Shown: positions 12,477 through 23,059 of the stretch, in pieces
How positions within the stretch are numbered: position 1 is the stretch's first letter
How the letters are laid out: each line of letters begins with the position of its first letter
Position numbers and translations under genes: made by a program
Notes under the pieces: model-generated
The model's database searches: none
What the model was told of the DNA's origin: nothing
The model's input: the letters and a program-made list of their open reading frames with translations, nothing else
Origin: Dillenia suffruticosa
Taxonomy: Eukaryota > Streptophyta > Magnoliopsida > Dilleniales > Dilleniaceae
Assembly: GCA_033439265.1 (NCBI GenBank)
Contig: JAVTVX010000012.1
Span: forward strand, 5,011,001-5,075,000
DNA: 64,000 bases
Direction of reading: 5' to 3'

Positions 12477-12605
12477 CTCTTTTGGGGGTTTTCTCTCTTC
12501 GGTTTTTTCGACTGTATTTTGGATTTGGGATTTTCGGTTTGAAGAGCGCGGCTTCTGTGGTGTGAAATGGAAGCGCAGACTTTTGGTCTTATTTCATTTT
12601 TTTTC

Positions 12606-12646
<41 letters not shown>

Positions 12647-13988
12647 GGTGTCTCTAACGGGCGTGGAATGCTTTTTAATAGGACTTTCTATACTCTTTAT
12701 TTTTTTTCCCCCTAATTTCTATTATGCCTGTATCCCTCTGTTCTAATCCAAGAAAAAAAAAATCAAATTATAGAAAAATCTTTTTTCTGTGTTTTTATAT
12801 AATACTCATAGGATTGATAACGGTTTAATTACCATCGCTAACATTTATAGATCGTTCTACCATTAATCTTTTTAATATTACTAATAAAAATAATAATTAT
12901 TTAATTATCATATGGTTGCTAGAAAAAAATTTAATAATAATAATTTTATGGCATTAATATTTATGACAGCAGTAGATATTTCATTATAGATAGTAAAATT
13001 AATCTTTTAAAAAAAAATTAATTGTGAAAGAAAAAATCTTCATCAGAGGAGTAACTGAGGACTTGGTAATGGCAATAGTCTTCATAGGTGGTCCCTTCGG
13101 GGACATCCGATCCGATCCGATCCGGTGGGCAAGTTAACACATAAATTCTGACGTGATAATTAACATATTTTTCATTATTAATTAAAATATACCCTTTTTG
13201 AATTATTTGTTGAAGTACCCAATAATCCACCACACTAAGCACACATACAGAATATTAATCCTAAGAAAATCTATCATTAGATATGATTTGGTAGTTATAA
13301 GTTAAAACCAACCTTATGATTTGGTTTGATACTCAGAATGTTACATTTGAATACAGTGAAAGTCCTCTGTCCCTTCTGCTTTTATCTATTTGTTTGTTTA
13401 ATTGTTTTTAGAGGACAAATATTAACATAACTGTAAAGTTTTTTTTTTATGATTTCGAGATAATGGATTTAATACGCAAAAATAATCTCTTTATAAAAAT
13501 ACAAAAGAATAATTACATATATATACGTTCATCATCCTCCAACCCTCACACTAAATCGGAAAGTATTTTATATATCGAATGAATTTTTTTTTTCGTTTAA
13601 TTGTTTTCTAAAGAGAGAGAGGCTTGATAGGGAGTGGAGAATGCCACAAGCTGGCTGCTGGGTGATTGATATTTGGTGATAAGATTATTGGGTTTTAGTC
13701 ATGTACAGCTAGGTTGCATTGTTTTTATTCGAATTTTTCTTTTTAATGGATTTGTTTGGTGACAAATATCATAAATGGTGTGGTCCTATTCATTGTGGTC
13801 ACGGGCTGTCCATTATTATTATAGATTATTTGATCAAAAAGCATTATATGCAATTTATTTTGTCCATATTTGATTTTAAAATAGTATTATGTTTTTACTT
13901 AATGCATTCCCCCGGGCATACTAGAGTTAGATCTAATACCAATAATATTTTTATTTTTATTATTTTTTATAAGATATAGTGTCACATG

Positions 13989-14024
<36 letters not shown>

Positions 14025-15120
14025 TTTACGAGTCTTTTTTTTGGGGGGGTGGGGGGTGGCGGCGTCCTGAAAACAACGGATAGGTCGTGGGTCCGTATTT
14101 ACGGACGTTCATTTATGGAAATTTGTCCGCGCCTCTAGCAGTCAGAGTCAGCATCCTGCGATTGCAGCCCCGAGAGGAAACTCCCGTTGAGTTTAATTGA
14201 ATTAGACTCATATTAATCAAAATTATAACTTATTTGTGAACAAAAATTCTATTTAGGTACAATTATTTGACATTCATTCCAAATCAAACTCGTCTTGTCG
14301 CATTAAAAAAATACTAAAATATTTGAGAATTCATCCTTCAAAATTTTCTATGTAGTTTTCAAGGTTTAATGTTAAAGAATGGAAAATCTTTTAGTAATGT
14401 TGTAGCCGGAACTTTGTAATACATTAATTTAGTAGCATACCGATCAATTATAAAATATATAAATTTTTTAAAGGGCGATTTAGATGAAAATATATGTAAT
14501 TTTAATATCGTATGAACTTTAACCTTTTAAAAAATTTATTTTTTGGGGTGTTTTAATTAGATGAATAGAAACACTAATGAGGTATGCTTTTCGGATTATA
14601 TGTCTCAATTAAAGAGTTGTTTTTAACTAAAAATTTTGCAAAGAAGATTAAGTTTTTAATACCAACTAAAGTTTTCCTATAGATTGTTCTAACATTGTTA
14701 TGAACATTTCTTTCGTAAGTGTATGAAATATTTCAACTCTGTTTATTTCACATTATCCTAAGAAAAATTATTTTTCTTATAAAAATTTTTATTTTCTTGA
14801 GAAATTCTTTTTGAAAAAGTATTTTTCTGAAAAATGTTTTGCTTCTTTGAATGAAAAAAGAAAATTAAATTTTAAAATTATTATATTTATTTTTAGTAAT
14901 ATTTTCATAAATTTTATTCTACAAGAAGTAAAAAAAAAAGGCTTCAGAAATTTTATTTCTAGAAGTCATTTTCTAAGATTTTGCTCTATTTCTTTTGACG
15001 ATCCAACAATCTTTTATTAATTAGAAAATTTTTTATTGGCTAACAACTAAAAAAATAGATAAATACTTATTAATAAATTTGTCTTTATATAGAGAATTAT
15101 CATTTACTATCGACATAATA
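12477..15120. other. Intergenic between KAI2 copy 1 and the LINE
   Basis: Holds the KAI2 copy 1 promoter with an (ATT)n run at 12609-12642, a U6 snRNA fragment at 13091, a TA run at 13989-14016, a G-rich run (G7-T-G6-T-GGCGGCG) at 14043-14064, a small hairpin (GTCCGTATTTACGGAC) near 14090, and a probable SINE tail at 14180-14230. No gene is supported. Confidence 0.45.
13091..13111 (+). pseudogene. U6 snRNA 5' fragment
   Basis: GTCCCTTCGGGGACATCCGA plus the next T equals the first 21 bases of plant U6 snRNA, including its 5' capping stem-loop. After that it turns into repeats of CCGAT. No USE or TATA element is seen upstream and the rest of U6 is missing, so it is not a working gene. A retroposed chimera is the likeliest origin. 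Confidence 0.7.
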
Positions 15121-15124
15121 TAAA

Positions 15125-15552
15125 GGAGGAGATGGGTGGATTTCCCACTAATCGCTGAGTGCTTTGGCGATGGTCGAGTGCTCACGTTAGCCTCAGGAGA
15201 GGACAAACAAGAGGTACATAGGTGGACACGACTGGGTCAGGGGCCCACATGCTTGTTGGTTTCGCCACAACACTCACCTAGACTTCCACATTGCCCAGGC
15301 CGCTAACACAAAGCTTAAGGATTCCTCCTCCACTCCTAAGTTAGATTTTTTAGCAGTCCCCCTGACGAAGCCAACCGTAGGCATTCTCACTCCAAAATGG
15401 TCTGACACTGTCCACTTCCTGAACTAGCTTCTTCCAAATGGCTCTAGTGTGCTAGCATTCTCTAAGCGCATGCTCCACTCATTCGACTCCTTCTTTACAT
15501 ATGGGGCATGACCCTTCCTCCACAATACCTCTTCCTTCCAACGCGGCTTGGG
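15125..15552 (-). pseudogene. LINE zinc-binding (zf-RVT) domain, inverted fragment
   Basis: The minus strand translates to LTQAALEGRGIVEEGSCPIC, then KEGVE, a stop, VEHALRE(C), AIWKKL. That is the CPxC...H...C pattern of zf-RVT. In another frame near 15300 it gives FVLAAWAMWKSR, the W-x-W-x2-R segment that normally follows the domain. One stop and at least one frameshift break it. Confidence 0.75.
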
Positions 15553-15555
15553 TCA

Positions 15556-16124
15556 AGATACTTCCACTCCCATGTGAGGGTAATGTTGCGAAGGTGTCTT
15601 GGAGAAGCCTGCCTGAAGGTATGATCAAGCTTAATGTTGATGGAGCTGCTTCAATAGGAGGTAATGGAGCCATTGCAGCTGGTGTTCTAAGAAACCATAA
15701 GGGAGAGTGGATGCGTGGTTTTTGGATCAATATTGGAGCTACGAATGGAGACATGGCGGAGATTTGGGGCCTGAGTGAGGGTCTTCTGATAGCCCAGAAA
15801 AAAGAGTTAGCAGAGCTTATTGTGGAAAGTGATTCCCTTGCAGTGGTGAATGCGGTTAACAAAGGAGTGGGCAGAAATAATCATCCTTGAAGGGATTTGG
15901 TCCTAGAGTGTAGGGATCTCTTGAATGAGCTTCGTATTGCCGATATTTCTCATGTCTTTAGGGAAGACAATAGGCGCGCGGATAAGTTGGCGGAGTTGGG
16001 GCAGGGAGCGCAAGGTGGGCTGCATGAGGTTTCGATTCCTCTGGTGGAAGTTGGGGCTCTCTTGAAGATGGACGCTGTGGGGGTGGCGTGGCTTAGGAGG
16101 AAGAAAGTTTCTTCTGCTGTGGCT
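15556..16124 (+). pseudogene. LINE RNase H domain (RVT_3 type), broken
   Basis: Translates to VSWRSLPEGMIKLNVDGAAS, then GVLRNHKGEW, AEIWGLSEGLLIA, LIVESDSLAVVNAVN, and after a stop RADKLAELGQGA. These match the D-E-D RNase H signature of plant L1 elements: Asp in NVDG, Glu in AEIW, Asp in ESDS, and the final RRADKLA motif. An in-frame TGA lies at 15888-15890 and the frame reopens directly after it. Inactive. Confidence 0.85.
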
Positions 16125-16499
16125 TAGTCTTTGGGCTGGGCGCTTCTTTTTTCTGTTTGTTGGGCTGGGTTTGTGGTGGTGTTTCCTTTTGTTATACAAG
16201 GATTCTTACGGTGATGTTTCTTTCTTATTTATCAAAATATATATATATACACTAGCGATTCCTGGCTGAGCCTCGCTGCCCATCAAAGTTTTGCCAACAT
16301 AAAAATATGGTGTTTGGATACGTAAAAAATCTACTTTGTTTTTATCCATTATATATAAACTCAGTAAATAATTAGAAGGAATACATCGTGCTTGCGTGTT
16401 ATAGAGTTTTAAAATTGAGTTTAAAAAATAAGATAATGTGACCGATACTGATTGGAACTCGAATTTCATCTGAAAAATTGAAAAATGTTACATGGAAAA

Positions 16500-19451
16500 A
16501 TTTTTTACATGCAACAAAATCATCTATGCCAAATATCAAATATTTTTAGTTATTTTAATATTTTTAATATAATCGTAGAATTTTGTGTTATTAACTATAT
16601 AATATGATAATAACACATGATCTATTTTTAATACAAATCGTTCATCTAAAAAATTTTTAATATTTTTTTATAATCATAAAATTATCTTTAAATCATTTTT
16701 AACACATAAGTGTCAAATACAATGAACTCCAGCTTTAGGTAATTTTTTTTAATATTAAAAAAGCACTTAAATTTCAATTCAACCTAAAATTGAGATTTCA
16801 AAAAAAAAAAAAAAAAAAAAAAAACCCCACATAAATGATTTACATAGAGTTGAAATATTTGAGTCTAAACACAAATAAATAGTATATAGTAAAAATATTA
16901 TAATATTATAACATTATAAAAATTATAATTATTAAAATATTAAATAATAAAACATTTGAAAATATTTTTTATATTAAAAAAGTTACTTACATTATTATAT
17001 TATTAATAACACATTATAATCTTATAATAAAATTTTATTATTATACAATATTTGATTAGATGATTTTATTATATGCAAAAACGAATATAGCAAAAATGCA
17101 ATAAAAAATCATAATATTATAATACTATAAAAAATCATCCTTATAAAAATACTAAAAAAATTTTTTAAAAATATTTTTTTATTAAATAGTGAAGGAGTAG
17201 GCTGGCTTTGATATTTTTATTATAATTCTATAATATTTTTATAGTATTATAATATTATAATATTTTCTCTAAACATCATTTAGTTCCAATATTTTTGATA
17301 TTTTTAATATAATCATAAAATTTTTTAATCTAAAAATATAAAAATGATTTGAAATAAATGATATATAGTAAAAATATTATAATATTATATAATATTATAA
17401 TACTGTAAATATTATAATTATAGAAATATCAAGTAAAAAAATTTGAAAATATTTTTTATTAAAAAAATTAAAAACATCATATTATAATACTATGCAAAAT
17501 AAATAATAATTTAATTATAAAATTTTATGATTATATTAAAAATGTCTAAAATATTTATAAAATTTTATGATGGAAAATATTTTTAATTAAAAAATTTTAT
17601 GATTGTATTAAAAATATCTAAAATATTGTAAACTTTTATCATGGAAAATAATTTTTGAATAAAAAAAATTAGAATATCATAATATTAATATAATAATTAA
17701 AGTAAAAAAGTAAAAAAATTTAATTTAAAGAGAGTTCTTCGCGTAAATTACTTTGAATGGACAAATCAATCATTTGTCCTTGGGGATCCAAATCCTCTCA
17801 TATCTATTGATTGGTATACCTGAGATATAATTCCTCTAGCTCACGGAAAAAACATTGTATAGATTGGATTAAAGGGGTCAACCATTCTGAAATTAGGATT
17901 CATTTTTTGTTACAAATATTTACTTGTAATATATCACATCTCAATAGATTGCCATAATTTTTTTACCGCATGCACACCGGTACGGAATTGATTCAATTAT
18001 CGAATCATGAATAGTCATTGTTTCGGTCCGTATATAGTAATCTATTTTTTTTCTTTCTATTTCTTTAGAATTATAGCCAAATAACTATTTTTTAAATATT
18101 TAAATATTTTAATTCAAAGTATTTTTATATATGCCCAAAAATTTTCATATTTTTCGTTTTTTTAAATATAAGCGTAAAATTGTTTCGAATATTAATTTAT
18201 TGATATAAAAATATTTTTAAATATTTCTTACTTAATATTTTTATTATTATAATTTTCATAGTATTATAATATTATAATATTTTCTCTAAATATTATTTAT
18301 TTCAAATATTTTCGATATTTTTAATATAATCAAGAATTTCGTTCTATTTCTTTAGAATTATAGCCAAGTAACTATTTTTTTAAATATTTAAATATTTTAA
18401 TTCAAAGTATTTTTATATATGCCCAAAAATTTTCATATTTTTCATTTTTTTAAAATAAGCGTAAAATTGTTTCGATTATTAATTTTTTGATATAAAAATA
18501 TTTTTAAATATTTCTTACTTAATATTTTTATTATTATAATTTTCATAGTATTATAATATTATAATATTTTCTCTAAATATCATTTATTTCAAATATTTTC
18601 GATATTTTTAATATAATCAAGAATTTTTTAAATCTAAAAATATAAAAAAGATTCGAAATAAATGATTTATAGTAAAACTACTATAATATTACATAATATT
18701 ACAATACTGTAAATTTTATAATTATATAAATATTAAGTAAAAAAATTGAAAATATTTTTTATTAAAAAAATTAAAAGTATCATATTATAATACAATACAA
18801 AATAAATAATAATTTGATTAAAAAATTTTATGATTGTATTAAAAATATCTAAAATATTTGTTGATTTTTTTAATGGAAAATATTTTTTGAATACAAATAA
18901 AAATAATAGAAGATCATAATATTAATATAATAATTAAAATATAAAAAATAAAAAGTATTCTATATATTTAAATATTTATAAAATATTAAATAATAATTTG
19001 AAATATCAATTATTTAAATAATAATTTTTAGATATTTCATATTTACATAAAACATTAAATTGTAATACAAAATATTAAAATATTAAATAATATTCTAAAA
19101 ATACAATATTTATATAATAATTAAAATATAAAAAATAAAAAAATTCATTAAAATATTAAAATTTTTATATAATATTAAATATTAATTTGAAATATCAATT
19201 ATTTAAATATTAATTTTAGATATTTGATATTTAAATAAAATATTAAATTGTAACGTAAAATATTAAAATATTAGATAATAAAACTATAACTATAATGTTG
19301 AATAATTTAGTTTAAGTAAAATTATAAATATTATTATTTAATTTAAAATTTAATAAAAATAAAAATATTTAAATATTTAATTTAAATATTAAATATATAA
19401 AATAAAAATAAAAAATTATATAATATTAATATCTGTGTAATATTTAAAAAT

Positions 19452-19452
<1 letters not shown>
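16500..19452. repeat. AT-rich complex repeat region
   Basis: About 3 kb of nearly pure A/T. A block of about 500 bp at 17210-17735 recurs at about 18525-18960, a partial third version lies at 16866-17000, and a 287-bp unit is tandemly doubled at 18055-18626. The segment 19270-19400 matches the AT-rich arm of the element at 57.4-59.4 kb (see 57780-58110), so this is probably a relative of that element. A more mixed-composition island at 17740-18030 is not recognised. No genes. Confidence 0.6.
18055..18626. repeat. Tandem duplication, 287-bp period
   Basis: TTTAGAATTATAGCCAA begins at 18064 and again at 18351; CAAGAATTT at 18331 and again at 18618. Everything between matches with few changes, giving two full copies of one 287-bp unit. 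Confidence 0.85.
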
Positions 19453-19537
<85 letters not shown>

Positions 19538-19600
19538 AGGGAGGTAGGTGGGAGGTAGGTGGGAGGTGGGGAGAGAGAGGGAGATAGAGAGAGAGGTGGC
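19453..19600. repeat. (GA)n microsatellite plus GGGAGGTAGGT minisatellite
   Basis: An almost pure GA run of about 80 bases (19453-19531) is followed by two to three units of GGGAGGTAGGT. GA-rich DNA directly after AT-rich DNA repeats the pattern of the right arm of the 57.4-59.4 kb element. Confidence 0.85.
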
Positions 19601-19826
19601 ATGCCCTCCCCCACTTCAAGTCATCATTCTTTTCAGGTGGCATGTTTGAATGAAGAGTCTAAAGGTTTTTATATAACTAGTAGATATAGATGTCAAATTG
19701 TAAATTAATATGTATTTAAAAAAGTTAAGAGAGTCATAATTAGTATGCAATGCAGATTTGATAATCTAACCATTAGGATTAATTCCCTTAATTTTATAGG
19801 CTCTAATGAATTTGAACACTCCCTTG

Positions 19827-19890
19827 TAAGAGGAGTTGGGGTCTGTTGGGCCTCTTTCCTTATCAACCAAAAAAAAAATAATAATAATAA
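19827..19890 (+). mobile_element. 64-bp 5'-truncated L1 insertion with 14-bp target duplication
   Basis: A 64-bp segment ending CCTTATCAACC, A10 and (TAA)n is flanked by two identical copies of TGAACACTCCCTTG (19813-19826 and 19891-19904). A poly-A/TAA tail with a long target duplication is the mark of an L1-driven insertion. Only the last part of the 3' UTR is present. Confidence 0.8.
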
Positions 19891-19905
19891 TGAACACTCC
19901 CTTGC

Positions 19906-20273
19906 TAGGTTGCACGAAAATATGTACAAAAGGGTATTGGGAAATAGTATTATATAAGAATACAAGAGAACATAGAAATATATATAAATATAACAAATTT
20001 TATATAAATATTAATTATTTTATAAAAATAATAAAATAACTATATTTTATGATAAAAATTTAAAATGATCAAATATGTAATTATTAATAATAAGAAAAAA
20101 TAAAATCAATAACAATAACAAAATTATAATTAAATAAGTAAATAATTTTTTAAGTGTGAGAAAAATATATAAATATAAAGACTATAAATATTTTTATGTA
20201 AATATTAATTAATTAACATGTTTAACAATTTTGAAAATAGAAAACATTAGTATTAAAAATTTTTGGTGCATCA
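19906..20273. mobile_element. AT-rich MITE-like element, copy 2
   Basis: The interior matches copy 1 at 6413-6814 (shared AAATATTAATTATTTTATAA, and AATTAAATAAGTAAATAATT). Ends are GGTTGCACGAAAA and TTTTTGGTGCAT, again inverted. The L1 insertion above lies directly beside its left end. Confidence 0.5.
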
Positions 20274-20280
20274 AAACTTC

Positions 20281-21711
20281 TTTATATAAAACATTATTGA
20301 CATTAAAATATAAAAAAATATTTTCCTCTCTCAAATTTCTTCTTTTTATCAAATGATGGGTCATTTACCTCTTTATTTTTAATTATATTTTAAAAAATAT
20401 ATTAATAGAAATTATCTCTCTCGACAACTAAATACATTAACTTTTCTTTCTTAAAGATCAATTTATTTTACATTCTTTTTTCCAAACACATTGATTTTAT
20501 TTTCCCTCTGAAAAAAGAAATTTAATTTTTTCTCTGGAAGTTTAAGGATATTAATTTTCTCTCTAAAAATGAATTACTTTAAATTTTGTCTATTTAAATA
20601 TATTGGAATTAAATTTTCTCTATCAATTTTTCTGTCTACAAAACTAAGCATATTAGTTTTCTTTATTTACAAAATCAATTTAATTCACATTTTCTCCTAA
20701 TAAATATATATATTTTTAAATTTTATCTAATAAAAAATAAATTTTCTCTCTAAAACTAAATATATTGATTTTTAGTTTCTCTCAATTATTTTATCTCTCT
20801 AAAGGGTTACTTTACATGTTTTTCTGTCCTATTTTAAATTTAAGTAAAACAAGAAAAAAAAATATTCAAACTGCATATTAAAAAATATTATGTGCATTAA
20901 TTTACTTGTCAAAAACTATTTTCTTCTAAAAATACCCCTAACTTAGGTTCTTTTATCTATTTACTGTAGATAAAATAGTAAAATCATTTATTTATTATGT
21001 TACCAAGTAAATATAATTAGTACTTATTTTGAGACAAGACAAGGTGAAAATATGTTATTAAAGTACGACAGAGAATTATGAATTAACTAAGAAAATGTAT
21101 GAACAAAAAAAAAAAAAATTGCGAGTGATTTGAAAAAGGGGTACTTTAGATAATTTTTGGTTAAATCAAGTAAAAGGAATTGTTCACAATTTCTTAATTT
21201 ATAATTTTTCTTCCGCACTTTATTTTCTCCGGGAACATTCACTTTCTCGGTCGTGGCGGGTTAATATTGGGCTAGCAATGGAAAGCCGAATTCATAGATA
21301 AATTGTTAAATATTTTAATTAAGTTTTGAATTTAAAATTTAAGAATAAAAAAAATTATTTTGAGAGAGTTCTGTTTAAATTGAATTTAACAATATTCGAA
21401 TTAAATTAATTAAAATATAATTTTAAATATTGATCGATAAGAAAAAGAAAATAGGAGTTAAGATCAGGCGTGCACGGTAATTATGGGCCTCGAACAAGGG
21501 AAATGCCCGTGCTCTGTTGGTAACATCTGGGCGCCTGACTTGAATTTCATTTTTGAAATACGTTGTTGAGGCGAGGGGCCTTTCGTACCTTTTTCGCTGG
21601 GGAGGTAAGGGGCCTTTCATTAGACCATTAGCTTTTAGCCCAGAAAATGTCAGATCCAATCCCCTCATGCTTAAATAATAAAAATAATTTGATTTAACTT
21701 TGTACCGCATT

Positions 21712-21747
<36 letters not shown>

Positions 21748-23059
21748 TCAATCTCAATTTGTACGAACAAACGAGTCAAATTTTGGTCTCTTATTTATTA
21801 GAAAAGTCAGATTTAATTATTAAATTACTCGACTTTTATTTATTATTTCATTAAATTATTTGTATTTAACTCAATGTCAATTCAAAAGAAATCATCTGAA
21901 CTTGACTTGTTATATTCAATAAGATTGAGTTTGCTCAATTTAAAAATTGCTTACCTAATGAGTCGAGTTTAAACACCTTATTACTAAATTAACCACGATT
22001 TGTTTTCACTCCTAAGGCTACAAATATTGACCAATTGATACATTTGATTGTGTTCAAGTTGGGATTATTTACCTAATAATAAAAATATACTTTTTATATT
22101 ACAAATTAACTAACTTAATATCCAAAATCTGATCGTATTAACATTCTGTAGATTTAGTAGGAGGACATTAGACTCCAAAGTTGATGCCATTAAACGAAAT
22201 CGATCGATGGCCGGACCAGTCATTTCTTTGGGTAAGAAATGTCTGGCCCCCGTTATTGGAGAAATCCAATAAGACCCAACTCTTGCTTGGAATTCATGGC
22301 CCCTGGGCTTCAAAATTATCGAGTCCATGACTGGTGTCCCTCATCAACTTCAATACTGAGGATTAGTCGTAATTAGACGATCCTTCTATTCAAAACAACT
22401 TGTTTTCATATAATAGATCCACTAATCACCATTTGGGAAAGCTGCTAATACAGATGTAGATGGTGGTTGCCTCTGAGTGTAGAGTGAAGACCTTTAATTA
22501 GGGCAATTTCAGGAAATCCACATGATAACAAGTCCTTTCCCCAGTCCATTTTATTGGTTCCCACTCGCCGTCAATAATGCTATGATTCCAGTTCCTGCAT
22601 TCACAAAATTTTAAGGGTCAGTTCGATTTGTGCCTTCATAAGCTTTAAAGATTTGGGAGTAGGTGACTACACTTACAATGAGTTACTTTAAATTTAATAT
22701 TTATTGTTAATATGTAAAATTTATAATCACAAGACCCCAAATTCCAAGTTTTCCATATTTATGCACACAAGTTTTTCATGTTGGATAAGGAGAAGGATGA
22801 TGCTCCATACCCCCAATTAATCTATCACCTTCACAACTTCTGAATCCCCTAACGATAACCATTTGAGCGAAAGCTTTTAATCGTTATTAGGGCTGCAAAA
22901 AAACTGAACCAAACAAGCACAAATCTTATGCTTAACCTAGCTAGCCGCTTATGAATGGATTGATTCACTTGTAGTCCTGGTCGCTGAAGATGCATTAAGT
23001 TTAAGCTTTTAGTTATATACTTTCCAACTTTGTGAAGTAGGCCTATCATAATTTAGACT
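20281..23059. other. Intergenic 3' of KAI2 copy 2
   Basis: 20380-20820 is a degenerate repeat of about 45 bp built from AAATATATTGATTTTCTCTCT-like and AAAATCAATTTA-like strings. A SINE remnant lies at 21300-21430 and a TA run at 21716-21742. A short hairpin (CCGGACCAGTCATTTCTT with AAGAAATGTCTGGCCCCC) lies at about 22205-22249. No gene is supported. Confidence 0.45.

Larger units (their letters stand above)
15121..16250 (+). mobile_element. L1-type LINE with inverted 5' half (twin priming)
   Basis: The right part (about 15556-16250) reads on plus: RNase H domain, short 3' UTR and a TATCAAAATATATATATA tail. The left part (about 15125-15552) reads on minus and carries the zinc-binding domain that normally precedes RNase H in the same open reading frame. 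At the junction the start of the zinc domain meets the spacer before RNase H. At the far left the inverted piece ends just downstream of the zinc domain. This is the arrangement expected from twin priming during L1 insertion. The target duplication could not be identified. Confidence 0.75.

Noticed and set aside
13018..13242. 74-codon open frame on minus
   Set aside because: No homology recognised; it overlaps the U6 fragment and has no gene-like context.
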